Position numbers and translations under genes: made by a program | Notes under the pieces: generated by a model | Told to the model about the DNA's origin: nothing | The model's input: only the letters and a program-made list of their open reading frames with translations | The model's database searches: none | Assembly (NCBI GenBank): GCA_964496875.1 | Contig: CAZCBH010000006.1 | Coordinates: forward strand, 1-64,000 | Source of the DNA: RI-106 sp964496875 | Lineage (GTDB): Bacteria; Cyanobacteriota; Vampirovibrionia; Obscuribacterales; Obscuribacteraceae | Direction: 5' to 3' | Length of the DNA: 64,000 nucleotides | In this document: positions 7,685-19,100 of the stretch, in pieces | How the letters are laid out: each line of letters starts with the position of its first letter | How positions within the stretch are numbered: position 1 is the first letter of the stretch

Positions 7685-9334
7685 CTAGATCAACTGCGCA
7701 GTCATATCCTCCAGAGAGACGAAGTCGGCTGTATAGACTCCATCCTGCTCACCGAGCATATTTACCACTTCCTGGGAGATAGGGTCATCTAAGGTCATCA
7801 CCATGACCGCGTCTTTTCTCACGCCGAGGCGACCGACCCCCATGGTGGAGATATTGATGTCCTGCTGGCCTAGGATGGTGGCAACTTTAGCGACCATTCC
7901 CGGTTGATCGGTATGGGTAGTGAAGAGCATGTACTTGGCGGGCTTGAGATTGATAGGATGGTCTTTTATCTTTGTGATCAGGGGCTCGTCATGGGCAAGA
8001 ATAGTACCATTGATAGCGGTGGCACCTTTCTCCGTCGAGACTATCACCACAAGTTCCGAATGATGCTGCGAAGTCTCTTCGAACTTGCTCTCCCTCACAT
8101 GAATACCCCGATTCTTAGCCACTATCTGGGCGTTGACATAGCTGACCCCTTCCACCTTTCCGGTAAAGAGTCCTTTCAAAGCTGCCACCACTAGAGGTTC
8201 AGAGTCTTTCTCCGCCAGAGAGCCGTAGCAGATAACCTCGACATCCTGGACGGTGCCGGAGGCAAGCTCACCGGCGATAGCGCCCATAGCCTCCGCCAGT
8301 CCAAGGTACTTGCCCAGCTTTTTGAGAATATGCGGCTTCATAAAAGGCAAATTGACCGGGCTGCGGGCGACGCCTTCCAGAAGATACTCGCGAATCTGCT
8401 CAGCCAAGTCAATTGCGACATTGAGCTGCGCTTCCTGGGTGGAGGCTCCTAGATGCGGGGTCAGAACGACTTTGTCGGCGACCTCCAGAAGAGGAGAGTT
8501 TTTAGGAGGTTCTGGTTCGAAGACATCCAGAGCCGCTCCTGCCACCCGACCTTCTTTGATGGCTCTGGCTAATGCGGCTTCGTCGATGATACCGCCTCTG
8601 GAAGCGTTGATGATTCTGACACCGGGTTTGATTCTAGAGAGCACCGTGCCGCTGATTAAATTAGTGGTCTGGGCTGTCTTGGGAGTGTGAATTGTGATGA
8701 AATCGGCTCTTCTCCAGATCTCCTCCAGGGTGACGGACTCGAAATTGAGCTCTTTAGCACGCTCGGCACTGATAAAAGGATCATAGACAATCACTTTCAT
8801 GTTAAGGCTCAACGCCGTCTGGGCCACTCTTGTACCGATTTTGCCAAGACCTATCACACCGAGCGTTTTGTTGAACAATTCAACCCCGGTAAATTTGCTG
8901 CGCTCCCACTGACCATCTTTCATAGAACGGTCGGCACCGGTAACATTTCGAGCAAGAGACATCATCAAGGCGATGGTGAGCTCGGCGGCGGACGCGGTGT
9001 TACCCTCGGGAGAATTGAGGACGAGAATCCCTTTTTCCGAGGCCGCCTTCAGATCGATATTGTCGACACCGACACCGGCCCGACCGATGACCTTTAACTT
9101 AGAGCCGGCTTCGATGACGTCTCTGGGCACCTTGCAGCGACTACGCACTAACAACGCATCGTACTGATCGATAGTGGAGAGAAGCTCTTCGGCGCTGATA
9201 TCCGGCTCATAGACCACATCGAGGCCTTCAGAGAGGATCTCTATGCCTCTGTCGCTCAACTTGTCCGCCACCAGCACTCTCTTCAATGCCAAGTCAGTCA
9301 CCTCTTGTCTCTCTGCTACCGTTCCAGTCTCCAT
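7685..9334 (-). CDS. serA: D-3-phosphoglycerate dehydrogenase
   Basis: Oxidises 3-phosphoglycerate to 3-phosphohydroxypyruvate, the first step of serine synthesis, in the cytoplasm. At 549 aa it is the long, three-domain type. It has a substrate domain (VLVADKLSDRGIEIL), an NAD-binding Rossmann fold with GLGKIGTRVA near residue 165, and the signature RIINASRGGIIDEAAL. The catalytic His motif is TPHLGAST. The C-terminus carries the allosteric substrate-binding domain and an ACT domain (LFTTHTDQPGMVAKVATIL). The ATG at 9334 has GAGGAGAG five bases upstream, so the roughly 15-residue N-terminal extension is likely real. It lies 27 bp after the penicillin-acylase-like gene and 19 bp before the DUF3160 gene, suggesting a three-gene minus-strand unit. 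Serine feedback through ACT is family knowledge. Confidence 0.97.
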   Translation of the reverse strand: METGTVAERQEVTDLALKRVLVADKLSDRGIEILSEGLDVVYEPDISAEELLSTIDQYDALLVRSRCKVPRDVIEAGSKLKVIGRAGVGVDNIDLKAASEKGILVLNSPEGNTASAAELTIALMMSLARNVTGADRSMKDGQWERSKFTGVELFNKTLGVIGLGKIGTRVAQTALSLNMKVIVYDPFISAERAKELNFESVTLEEIWRRADFITIHTPKTAQTTNLISGTVLSRIKPGVRIINASRGGIIDEAALARAIKEGRVAGAALDVFEPEPPKNSPLLEVADKVVLTPHLGASTQEAQLNVAIDLAEQIREYLLEGVARSPVNLPFMKPHILKKLGKYLGLAEAMGAIAGELASGTVQDVEVICYGSLAEKDSEPLVVAALKGLFTGKVEGVSYVNAQIVAKNRGIHVRESKFEETSQHHSELVVIVSTEKGATAINGTILAHDEPLITKIKDHPINLKPAKYMLFTTHTDQPGMVAKVATILGQQDINISTMGVGRLGVRKDAVMVMTLDDPISQEVVNMLGEQDGVYTADFVSLEDMTAQLI

Positions 9335-9361
9335 CGATGCTCTCCTCGTTTCAAATCAAAA

Positions 9362-11788
9362 TTATGGAGTGAGGACCATTTTGTTCCTCTGCTGTCTCAT
9401 CGCCTCTTTGTCCGAACAGGGGACTAGAAGCGGCTTTTTCTTCAACCAGCTATCGAGCTGATCTGTTCTGTATTCGGAGAACAGATGCCCGCCCTGGCCC
9501 ATCGGCTGGGTTTCATAATACTTGTCCGAGTCGGACATATCGATAAGGACCCGCGTCGTCGGTCCCACCGACGAAGTGAACTTTTCACGACTGACATATT
9601 CGGAGAGGTTACAGGCACTCACCGTATCACCATCGCCACCGACCCCGGTGACAGGAGGATTCACCAACCAGCCAAGCGAGTTGGAAAAACCGCCCAGACC
9701 ATGAAAGATGATATTCTCGAATGTGGCGGTGTGAATCTTGCCCCACTTCCAGTCGATGATATCCTCAGATTCACTGGCCAGACGCACATCGGCAATAGAC
9801 TGAGAGAGTGTGGTGATGATGAAAGTTTCGAAGGTTCTCTCCTCCGGTGGCAGCCAGTTCTCGTCCTTCTCCCTCAAGAATCTCTCCACAAAAACAGTCC
9901 ACCGAGGCCAGCGGCTCATGTACTGGCGCGTGAGCGCATCCTCTATCTTAGGCACCAGCATCCTTCTTGCCAGATTGCGTAGAAAAGCCTCGTAAACAGA
10001 AGCGATATAGCTGTCGGAGGAAAGCTCTCCGTTCCAGCTCTCCAGACGTTTGACGAATGAGACCTGGTACGAATCGACCACTTCATTTTTCGCCACCGCG
10101 GCCATTATCGTCTCTTTGAAGAGGTTGTGAATGGCGGCGAACTCATCGCCTTGAAGATTGGCCATGTCAGGCAGCCCGACCTTTCGGGAGGCATTGACAT
10201 AGCCTTCTAAGGCACTTGTTATTCGGCTTACCGGATAGGGGCTGCTCTCCAGACTCTCGCCCTGATAAAGCTTCGAACTGGCCACAAGAAATCCTTCCTG
10301 GGGTTTGAAGAAGGAAGGCAAAGAATCGAAAGTGGCGTTGCCTCGCCAGTCCGCCTGACCGGTCCAGCCCGGCAGCAACTGTCCGGCTTTATAAGTGGTG
10401 CTCAAAGAGGAAGTCAGACGTTCAGGAATGGCTCCCGCTACTTGCAAGCCTACACCTCCCTCCCGGTCGACAAACAAGAAGGTCTGGGCCGTGCCGTCAT
10501 AGTCTTTCAAAGCGTTGCGAAACTCTGCCCAGTCCGTGGCCCTGGCAATTTTGTAATAGGCCTCGAAAGAAGGAAGCTTCTGGTTCTCTCCGATCCATTT
10601 TAAGCTGACCGCACTGTTTCCGGAAGAAAGCAGGATAGGACCATGGGATGTGACCTGGACTTTATAACGATAGACATCCTTACTGAAGCCAAGAACATCG
10701 CGACAGGGTATTTCTTCGATTGTCGTATCGACCAGATCCCATCCGTCTTTGGTTTTGTACTTGTCCGGAAACTCCTCAGAGAATTGCTCTACATAAAGGT
10801 CCTGGTCATCGACTTTATAAGCGGTTGCCCCCCAGGCGATCTGGCTATTGCGTCCGAAAAGTATTCCGGGTACACCAGGGATGGTGACGCCGGACAGTTT
10901 GAGCTTCGGACAGCTCAAAGAGATGACATACCAGAGGTTGGGATCCATGAAATTGGAATGACGGTCGAATGCAAGAATACCGCCTTTGCTGTCGGTGCGA
11001 TCACCGGAGACGACCCAGCCGTTGCTGCCATAGCCCGGAGGAGAGAGTAATCCCAACTTCAAGCCCTGGGCAATACTCTTCACCGTATCCGATACCAGGC
11101 CTCTTTCTCCGCCACAAGCCAGCCGAATCCTCTCCAGATCATCTTCCAGAAAAGCCGACTTGACTAGTTTCTGACCGAAGAGTTCAGTCGCCACGTCGGC
11201 TCCCGCCTTGTCGACCACTTTCTGCCTCAAATCATCGAGGCTCCAGGATTCGTTGGTGAGGTACTCCAGATACTTCATCAAACAGATGGTGTCAGCAGGA
11301 GTCCACTTGCGCGGTTTGTAGAAAAGCAGGCTGCACTCCAGGGGGTTTTTATACTCATTGGAATCTAAATAACCATTTATGCCGGCACTGTAGTCTTCCA
11401 GGCACTTTCTAGCTTCGGTGGACATGGACTTCAATTCTTTCTGAGCCAGCCGCCTGAAACCAAGCTGTCGAATAAGCTTATCCTGAGCAAGACAGCGGCT
11501 GCCGTACACTTCGGAGAGGGTTCCGGAAGAGATGCGGCGGAGCATATCGAGCTGAAATAGTCGTCGGGTAGCAGTCCAGTACCCCTGAGCGCGGTACATA
11601 TCCGGCTCGGAAAGAGCCTTTATATAGGGAACATCCCGCCAATCGGAGAGGACTTCCACCTCTTTGAAAAGCGAAGAATGCCTGGCTATGCCTTCATATT
11701 GAGGCAGACTGGAATGGGCAAACCACCAGAAACCGACTGGTAAAGCGAAAAGTATGAGAACGAATAGTAAGAGGATGACTCGATACAC
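9362..11788 (-). CDS. Penicillin-acylase-family N-terminal nucleophile hydrolase, membrane-anchored
   Basis: An 808-aa Ntn hydrolase of the penicillin/acyl-homoserine-lactone acylase family, which cleaves amide bonds after self-processing. Residues about 4-24 form an N-terminal hydrophobic anchor (VILLLFVLILFALPVGFWWF). The alpha-chain signature RAQGYWTATRRLFQLDMLRR follows. The beta-chain begins at the catalytic Ser of GSNGWVVSG near residue 254. The preceding YG-S context fits autocatalytic cleavage, and the downstream Asn/Arg regions and C-terminus (SEYRTDQLDSWLKKKPLL) fit the family. Substrate cannot be told from sequence: it could be a lactone signal, a cell-wall amide or a beta-lactam. 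The start is GTG at 11788 with a weak ribosome binding site. It is upstream of serA on the same strand. Confidence 0.9.
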   Translation of the reverse strand: MYRVILLLFVLILFALPVGFWWFAHSSLPQYEGIARHSSLFKEVEVLSDWRDVPYIKALSEPDMYRAQGYWTATRRLFQLDMLRRISSGTLSEVYGSRCLAQDKLIRQLGFRRLAQKELKSMSTEARKCLEDYSAGINGYLDSNEYKNPLECSLLFYKPRKWTPADTICLMKYLEYLTNESWSLDDLRQKVVDKAGADVATELFGQKLVKSAFLEDDLERIRLACGGERGLVSDTVKSIAQGLKLGLLSPPGYGSNGWVVSGDRTDSKGGILAFDRHSNFMDPNLWYVISLSCPKLKLSGVTIPGVPGILFGRNSQIAWGATAYKVDDQDLYVEQFSEEFPDKYKTKDGWDLVDTTIEEIPCRDVLGFSKDVYRYKVQVTSHGPILLSSGNSAVSLKWIGENQKLPSFEAYYKIARATDWAEFRNALKDYDGTAQTFLFVDREGGVGLQVAGAIPERLTSSLSTTYKAGQLLPGWTGQADWRGNATFDSLPSFFKPQEGFLVASSKLYQGESLESSPYPVSRITSALEGYVNASRKVGLPDMANLQGDEFAAIHNLFKETIMAAVAKNEVVDSYQVSFVKRLESWNGELSSDSYIASVYEAFLRNLARRMLVPKIEDALTRQYMSRWPRWTVFVERFLREKDENWLPPEERTFETFIITTLSQSIADVRLASESEDIIDWKWGKIHTATFENIIFHGLGGFSNSLGWLVNPPVTGVGGDGDTVSACNLSEYVSREKFTSSVGPTTRVLIDMSDSDKYYETQPMGQGGHLFSEYRTDQLDSWLKKKPLLVPCSDKEAMRQQRNKMVLTP

Positions 11789-11869
11789 TTAGAAAATCGA
11801 ACTCCGGGACGACTTTATTGAAGTTCACCTGAGCGCCTGAACAGACGCCTATAAATTATAGTCATCTAT

Positions 11870-14800
11870 TTAGAGTTTTTGGACCTTGAGAGCATCGTTT
11901 ATGTAGTTGACTAAAGAGTCGACACAGCTCTTGAGTTCTTCGAAAGTCTCGCGAGCCTCAGCCCCTCTGCCCTCCCGTGCCAGACTGACGAATTCACTCA
12001 TAGATTCCTCTAATTTCGTGATCGATAGCACCGAAACCAGACCCTTGAATTGATGGGCATCCCGCGCCAGTTGATCCCAGTTCTGACTGGCGATCGAGTT
12101 TTCAAGCAGTGGAATAAACCGAACCACCTCCTCATTGAAACTGGCGAGAATTTCTCGCACATCGCTTCCATAGTGCTGACGAAGCAGATCAAAATCCACA
12201 AGAGCTAAATCTTCCTGGCGCTGCCCCCTGGTAGAGCCTTCCTCTGCCGCAGAAACCAGAGACTTTTCAAGAGAGACCCTTTCGGATACGGTGGACTCTC
12301 CCCGGGGCAACCATCGAGCCAGGACTCGTTGCAAATCATCGATGCTGACCGGCTTCTTCAAATAATCGTCCATGCCTGCGGCCATGCAGTTTTCCCTGTC
12401 GCCCTCCATTGCAAAGGCGGTCATCGCCACAATCGGTACATGGCCTCCGATACGGCTTTCCCATTTGCGAACTTCGAGAGTGGCTTCATAACCATCCAGC
12501 TCGGGCATCTGACAGTCCATCAAAATAAGATCGTATGATTTATTTTTAACGGCCTCCAGGGCCTCTCGACCGTTTTTGCACAGTTCGACCTGGACGTTGA
12601 GGTTCTCAAGTTGCCGCCTGGCAAGCTTTCTCATCAAACTGTTGTCTTCCACCACCAGCACCCTGGGGTAGTCTAAAGTTGCGTCTTTGACCTTTTTTGA
12701 TTTAAAAATCGGCAGTTCGCGTACTTTGCTCTCCCCACTGAGAAATCCGAGCAGTTCGCGCTTTTTAATCGGCAGCATCATGCAGCCATTAGCGCCCACT
12801 TCAAGCGCCCTGGTGGCAACAGACCGACTGCGATAATCATAAATACAGAATACATCGACGGCGCCGTAGCGTTTGCCGTGGCGGAGCTTCTCGATAACGC
12901 CGATATTGTTGACTCGATCATCAGTCAAAGAAATGACCACCGAAGGAGGCAGAATGGCACTGCTCATTCCGTCGAGCTTATAAATCAGATCACCGTATCC
13001 GGTGGCTTTGATAACCTCATAGCCTTCGTGTTCCAAATAAGCGTTCAGCACTTCGGTCTCGGATTCCACGCACTGGTAGAGAATAACGGTTCTGCCCCGG
13101 CGCCCCTCTCCCGCCTCAGAAAAGTTGCAGACGAAGGGGCAGACGAATCGGAAGGTCGATCCCCGACCGACAGTAGTATCGACTTCGATACTACCACCCA
13201 TCAGCTCAGCGAGACGCTTACTGATAGAAAGACCCAGACCTGTTCCACCGAATTGTCTTGTCGTAGAACCGTCAGCCTGCACAAACGGAGAGAAGAGATT
13301 GGGCAGCGCCGAATCAGAGATTCCGATGCCCTCGTCTTTCACTTCGAATACCAGCCTGGGATTGCTGCCCATTTCCGTGCGAGGATAGACCCGCATAAAA
13401 ACCTTGCCTATTTCAGTAAACTTGATGGCATTACTCAAGAGATTGAGAAGAATTTGGCGACATCGAACCGGATCGCCCGAGACGGTAGAAACGATGCGCG
13501 GGTCCACAAGCACTGAGAAATGCAGACCTTTTATAGACGCTTCATGGGCAAAAAGAGCGGCGCTGCCCTCCACAAGAGAGACCAGGTCGAAATCAATCCT
13601 CTCTATCTGAAGGCGACCGGCTTCGATTTTAGAGAAATCGAGGATGTCGTTGATAATGGCAAGCAACGTCTGGGCGGATTTTAAGATACTATCGGCATGT
13701 TCAGATTGATCCGGATCCAGCTCTGTATCTAATAAAAGCTCGGACAATCCAATAACGGCACTGATTGGCGTCCTGACTTCGTGCGAAATATTAGCGACGA
13801 ATTCGGACTTCAGTTTCGATGCCTCCAGGGCCTGATCATAGGCTATTTCCAATTTGTCGGTGAGCTTCTCCAGCTCTTTGTTCGCTCGCTCCAGGCTATT
13901 CAAGCGATTTTCCAGATCGATGGTAAGTTGCTCGTTCTCAGACTGGGCCTCTTTCAAGTCTGTGATATCCATCATCAGCCCATAATAAAGTAAAGAGCCG
14001 TCAGGCAATCTGGTCGGCGAAGATGAGGCCCGCAAGTGAGTTATCTTTCCTCCAGGCAAAATGGTTCTGGATTCACAACGAAACTCGGTGAAATTATGCA
14101 CCGATTCTTCTATCAATTCCATCACCTGGGGCAAGTCATCCGGATGCAGCGCCTCGAAGACGAGGTTGCCGTTCTCCTGAATTTCATGGTACTCGTGACC
14201 GAAAAGTCTCTTGCATCCGTCGGAGATATATGGAAAAGACATGGTGCCATCCGGTTTATAAAGGAACTGATAAATAACACCAGGGACTTGAGAGGCAATT
14301 TGAGAATAACGATAGTTCAAATCCTCCAGCTCTTGGGCGAAACGCTTCTTGTCAGTGATATCGTATGCGACACCATAAATGACATCATCAAAAGCAGTAG
14401 CACTGCAGCGAAACCAGCGTATACTGCCATCCTTGGCTATGTAGCGATTCTCGAAATCCTTTATCCTTCCGGTTTTAGTCAACTCTTCCGCCACACCGAT
14501 GGTCTTGTCTCTATCATCCGGATGAACAAACGCGATATATGGTTGGGCCATGAGCTCTTCCTGGCTGTAACCCAGCGAATCCGACCAGGCCGAGTTGAGC
14601 CTCTTGAAGAAGCCGAATTTATCGGCGATACAGAGATGCTCTCTGGTGAGATCGAAGAAAATCTCGGTTTCGGCCAGCTCACCCACCTGATCTTGAAAGC
14701 GCAGCTCCAGCTCACCCTGCCTCTCTTTGCAGTCCAGATCGGATTGCTCCACGGCGGTCAGGTCATAACAGAATACTGCTATCGCTTCCGGCTCCCCTTC

Positions 14801-16015
14801 TTCGCTCAGTAGAGGAACTTTGTCGACCTTGATCCAGCTCTTCTCTCCACCGGCAGAAGCATATTGCTCCACTACTCCATAGATAGGCTCTTTCGAACTC
14901 AAAACTCTCCAGTCTCCCTTCCGATAGCGAGAGCCGTCTTCTCTATGCACATCCCTGGTACTGCGCCCGATCATCTGAAAACCGGAGAAGCCCATTTTCT
15001 CGGACGCTTCTTTATTGGCCAGAAGCAGTCGTCCATCGGCATCCTTCAACCGGATCATCAACGGTGTGGCATCGAGCAGTCGCCTCAGGTGACTGCTCGA
15101 AAGGGTCGATACCGGCACCAGCGGCAGTAGATCCAGCAAAGACTCGAAAAACCGCAGGAACTCCGCCATCTGTTCTTCGGACCAGACCGAAAGCCCCCCG
15201 GCGTCTTTTGCCAGGAATTCCATAACAAGAATAAGTTCGCCTTCGCCTCTCATTCTGAGAGGCAATTCCAGAGCAGCATCCACTCGCGCTCTCTTGAACT
15301 GATGATGGCGCTTCAGACGCTTTCGACTGAGCAAATCATCCTCTAGCAGCGGTGTCATCTCTTTCCAGGCTTTTCCTGGAAGCCCCTGTCCCTTTCTGAA
15401 ATAAACATCCTGAAAGTCGCACTTCGCCTGGCCGATACTTGGCACCACAATCCGGCAAGAGATCTCGGTCTTGAGAAGCTTATCGCGAGGATCTAATAAC
15501 CAGACATCGGCTTCGACACAATCCAAAGCCAGGGACAACTTCTCCTGGACAACCCCGATCAACCTCCAGGCATCAATTTCGGTGCCGACAAAACTTAACA
15601 GCGCGTCGAGAACAAGCTCGAACAGCGGGTTGCCACTTCTCTTTCCCGAGGAAAAATCAAGCGAAAGACTAATACCAGAAAAGACATGACCGCATTTCTC
15701 CTTCTGAATCAGGCTGAGAATAGAGGCGGTCGACTGAAGGCGATGTTTGAACACCCTCAATTCATCCGGGACAAGTTTTTGCAACTCCTCAGCCAGAGCC
15801 CGGTCGAAAAGCAGAACGTCCTGAAAGAAATTGGCCGATTCCTTTTTCAGTTCTCTGACTCCCGTCCCGAACACAGCCTTGACCGAGCCCTTAAAATCCT
15901 TTAGCTCTTTCAGCTCTCCTTCAATCAGATCATAGCGCCAGCAAACACCACCGGCCAGTTCGGCCGGCTTGATAAATGCTTCTAACTCGAATTGATTTGA
16001 GGGGGACTCGGTCAC
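11870..16015 (-). CDS. Hybrid sensor histidine kinase (GAF-PAS x3-HisKA-HATPase-REC x2-Hpt)
   Basis: A 1,381-aa phosphorelay kinase with no membrane span, hence a cytoplasmic sensor. Approximate order: GAF-like 150-300, PAS 305-425, PAS 445-565, PAS/PAC 575-690, then a coiled coil. HisKA follows with NISHEVRTPISAVIGLSE (phospho-His about 745). The ATPase domain shows the N box LLNLLSNAIKFT, DEGIGIS and GGTGLGLSIS. The first receiver-like domain (about 985-1110) is degenerate: no acidic pair and no phospho-Asp are visible. The second receiver is intact (VVEDNSLMRK, LILMDCQMPELDGYE, Asp about 1166). Hpt carries DAHQFKGLV (His about 1321). The architecture is BarA/TorS-like, but the output regulator is not evident; the receiver-GAF protein at 22967 is a distant candidate. 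The start is GTG at 16015 with no clear ribosome binding site. Confidence 0.95.
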   Translation of the reverse strand: MTESPSNQFELEAFIKPAELAGGVCWRYDLIEGELKELKDFKGSVKAVFGTGVRELKKESANFFQDVLLFDRALAEELQKLVPDELRVFKHRLQSTASILSLIQKEKCGHVFSGISLSLDFSSGKRSGNPLFELVLDALLSFVGTEIDAWRLIGVVQEKLSLALDCVEADVWLLDPRDKLLKTEISCRIVVPSIGQAKCDFQDVYFRKGQGLPGKAWKEMTPLLEDDLLSRKRLKRHHQFKRARVDAALELPLRMRGEGELILVMEFLAKDAGGLSVWSEEQMAEFLRFFESLLDLLPLVPVSTLSSSHLRRLLDATPLMIRLKDADGRLLLANKEASEKMGFSGFQMIGRSTRDVHREDGSRYRKGDWRVLSSKEPIYGVVEQYASAGGEKSWIKVDKVPLLSEEGEPEAIAVFCYDLTAVEQSDLDCKERQGELELRFQDQVGELAETEIFFDLTREHLCIADKFGFFKRLNSAWSDSLGYSQEELMAQPYIAFVHPDDRDKTIGVAEELTKTGRIKDFENRYIAKDGSIRWFRCSATAFDDVIYGVAYDITDKKRFAQELEDLNYRYSQIASQVPGVIYQFLYKPDGTMSFPYISDGCKRLFGHEYHEIQENGNLVFEALHPDDLPQVMELIEESVHNFTEFRCESRTILPGGKITHLRASSSPTRLPDGSLLYYGLMMDITDLKEAQSENEQLTIDLENRLNSLERANKELEKLTDKLEIAYDQALEASKLKSEFVANISHEVRTPISAVIGLSELLLDTELDPDQSEHADSILKSAQTLLAIINDILDFSKIEAGRLQIERIDFDLVSLVEGSAALFAHEASIKGLHFSVLVDPRIVSTVSGDPVRCRQILLNLLSNAIKFTEIGKVFMRVYPRTEMGSNPRLVFEVKDEGIGISDSALPNLFSPFVQADGSTTRQFGGTGLGLSISKRLAELMGGSIEVDTTVGRGSTFRFVCPFVCNFSEAGEGRRGRTVILYQCVESETEVLNAYLEHEGYEVIKATGYGDLIYKLDGMSSAILPPSVVISLTDDRVNNIGVIEKLRHGKRYGAVDVFCIYDYRSRSVATRALEVGANGCMMLPIKKRELLGFLSGESKVRELPIFKSKKVKDATLDYPRVLVVEDNSLMRKLARRQLENLNVQVELCKNGREALEAVKNKSYDLILMDCQMPELDGYEATLEVRKWESRIGGHVPIVAMTAFAMEGDRENCMAAGMDDYLKKPVSIDDLQRVLARWLPRGESTVSERVSLEKSLVSAAEEGSTRGQRQEDLALVDFDLLRQHYGSDVREILASFNEEVVRFIPLLENSIASQNWDQLARDAHQFKGLVSVLSITKLEESMSEFVSLAREGRGAEARETFEELKSCVDSLVNYINDALKVQKL

Positions 16016-16197
16016 AGTATGAAATACCGGCTATGGACTCCGACCATGAGAATCAAATACCACCAGTTTACCTTTCTTGCCCTGTTTAAGCCACCGGTCG
16101 AGGACCGGCAATTCGGCATCTGACGGAATAGATGCTATGGCGGGCCTGTCTTCCCGGAGCGGGCTCGCTTTATTAAATTCTCAGATCTCATGGACGC

Positions 16198-19100
16198 TTA
16201 CGAGACTATTTGCAGTTTCGAAATCCCGTCTTCTTTCTTGACCTGGATCTGGGTGGGAAACATCTCTTGCACGTCTAGAAAGTGCGTTATGACAAGGATT
16301 CGCGAAAAATCGGACTGAATCGCCTTGATAGAACGAACCAGGCGTTCTCGACTGCGATTATCCTGAGAACCGAAGCCCTCATCGATGATGAGAGTCTCCA
16401 GCCTGGCTCCGGCGCGCCGGGCCAGCAACCTCGACAGAGCGATTCGAATTGAGAAATTCACCTTGAAAGACTCGCCGCCGCTGTAAAGTTCATAATTTCT
16501 CGTACCGACCTCATCGCCGATCAGTATATCCAGAGTCTCGGTCATGCTTCCGGACTTGTTCTGGTGTTGGGTGATAAGAGCGATATGCATCTTATTGTCG
16601 CTCAATCTGGAAAGAATGCGATTAGCCTCCGATTCTATCTCGGGTATCGAGTTCTCGATGATGATCGCCTGGATGCCTTTCTTTCCAAAAGCGTCTGCCA
16701 GAAGCAAATAGTCTTCACGCTCGGTCTTCAACTGCAAAAGCTCTTTTTGCTTCTCTTTAAGCGCCTGCATGTTGCGCTCAAGATCACCAATCTGGCTCTC
16801 GAGAACTGCCACTGCGCTGGAGGTTCTATCCCGTCGGGCTAGAAGGGTGGCGAGTTCTTCTTCTTTGACTTTGACCTCGGCGGCCAGTTCGGGAAGCCGC
16901 ACAGAATCCTCGGTTAAAACCGCCGACTCGGCCTTGAGCTGCTCAATTCTCTCCTCTTTGCCGCGACGTTTCTGCTTGAGCGCATCACGTTCGATCTCGA
17001 GTTCGGGCTTCTCCTCTTTGGCTTTGGCCAGCTCATTCAAACGCTCGGCAAAGGGCAGCAATTCTGCCAGCTCCTTCTTTAATTCAAGATGGCGACTGCG
17101 ATCATAGTCCATAGACAAAAGCTTCTCGTTCAGCTTCTCGAGAGCCTGCCTGACCTCTACACCATAGGACTCGGAGTCGAGCTGATCTCTGTACTCCGCT
17201 TCTTTCTCGATAAGAGCCGGCAAAGACTCTCTTAAACGCTCTAACTCGCTCAGATCGCGATCGAGACCCTGTTTTCTGGTCTCCACATGCCTTTTCATAC
17301 GAATCTGCGATTGCAGGCTGGAATGAAGCACCGGATCGAACTCCAGCTTATGAATTTCCGCTTTCAGCCCGACAAGACTCTCCCTCTCGACTTGAGAGAA
17401 ATCACCCACTTCGAGCCTCCGCTCCATCTCTTTGAGCTCTTTCTCTAGAGTATCGAAAGAGGTTCTGGCGCGCACTATCGAATTAGACTTCTCGTTGAAC
17501 TGACCGATTCGCTTGTCCAGATCCTTGCGGCCTTCCAGATGCTTTCGCAGTCTCTTGTATTCGTTGCGCAGCTCGGCCCGCTTCGCTTCTACCATTTTGA
17601 TCTCTTCGGCCACTTCGAGCATCTCTTGCTCGAAACCCTGGTTCTGTATTTGATATCGTCCTATCACCTTGGAGCGATCGACAATAGGTGCGGAACAGAG
17701 CGGACAGATGCTGGAGTGATCATGGTCGTGCAACTCCCGAATCTTCTCTTCGTTCTCTAACTTGCGACGCTTCAAATCGACAATCTTCTGTTCTAAGATT
17801 TCAATCTCGGACTTGGCCTCCAGACCCCGGCTCTCGACCAGCTCCAGCTCGGTCTCGAGTCGATCCATCTCCTGGCTTTCCTCTTCTAGCTCGTTCTTTC
17901 TGTTCGACAAAGTGCTCTCGGCCGCCAGGATATCGGCAAGCTCTTTCAAGTGATTGGTACGCTGGGCGACCTCGGCCTCCAATTTGATGCGCGCTTCTGT
18001 AATAGCAGCCTGCAATTCGGTGGCGCGTTTGTTGAGCTGGCTGAAGCTCTCCTGCTTACTGGAAGCCTGGGACTCTCGCTCTAGAAGCTCAAGATACTCT
18101 CGATACATGGCCTCGACCTTGTCTCTATCGGCGGTATCACTATCGAGCTTCTCGATCTTGGTTCTGGTCTCTTGCAAGCGAGTGCTTATATGATCAGCTT
18201 CCACCTCCAGCCGGCTGCGCATGGTGGCCAATCGTGCTTTGAGTTCGTGCTTCTCTTCGGTGAGCTCCTGCACGGCTAGGGACTTTCGATCGAGGGCTTC
18301 GGTCTGCCCGCGGATCTCGGTGAATTTCTGCGATTGCTCCTCTATATGCGAAGAGTCTTCGATGAGCTTGCTGAGATCCTCCAACCGACTCTTCAAGCGC
18401 AGCTCCCGGGCGGAGAGCTCCTTTAGATCGAGCTCAAGCTCCTCTAACTTTTCCTGATTGGCCGCCTTCTTTTCCGAAGCGAGCAACAAGCCCTGATAGC
18501 TCTCCTGCCTCTCTTTCAAGGCCGCCTCAAACTTCTCTTTCTCCAGATCTATCGCCGCGAGCGCTTTACTGGATTCCAGTAAACTCTCATTAAGGGTAGC
18601 CAGGGACTCTTCCTGCTGCGGCAGCTCTTTGACTATCTCCTCGAGCAACTCGATCTTTCCCCGGGACTCCCGGGCGCTTGCCCGACAAGAATCTTTCAGT
18701 CGCTCGAAATAGCTGAGCCCGAGGATTTCAGAAAGAACCTGCTTTCTCTCATTCGGTGCCCTGGTGGTAAACTCATCGGCTCTGCCCTGACGTAGATAAG
18801 CACTATTGATGAAAGTGTCGTACTCCATACGAAGCAGATCGTTAATCAGCTGCTGTGTAGCCCGCATAGAAGCAGCGGTCAGGCTCTTCCAACGACCTTC
18901 CCCGGCTTTCAAAGCGGGTCTTGAAGCAACCACCTGATTGACCGACAGCCCCTCAGCCAGAGGTGCCGGCGATATTCCAAATGACCCCGCCTGGGCCTCA
19001 TCATCGACTAGAACCTGAAACTCCAGGGTCCCTTTTGTGGAAGCTTTTCCACCTTTCTTGCTGAGACGCTTCTGCCTCGAACGGCGTATTCGGTAAGTCC

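Noticed and set aside
16050..16197. Open minus-strand stretch of about 50 codons after sbcC (…LPVLDRWLKQGKKGKLVVFD)
   Set aside because: Looks protein-like but has no plausible start codon or ribosome binding site; an ATG nearby is in another frame and stops after 17 codons. It may be a gene remnant.
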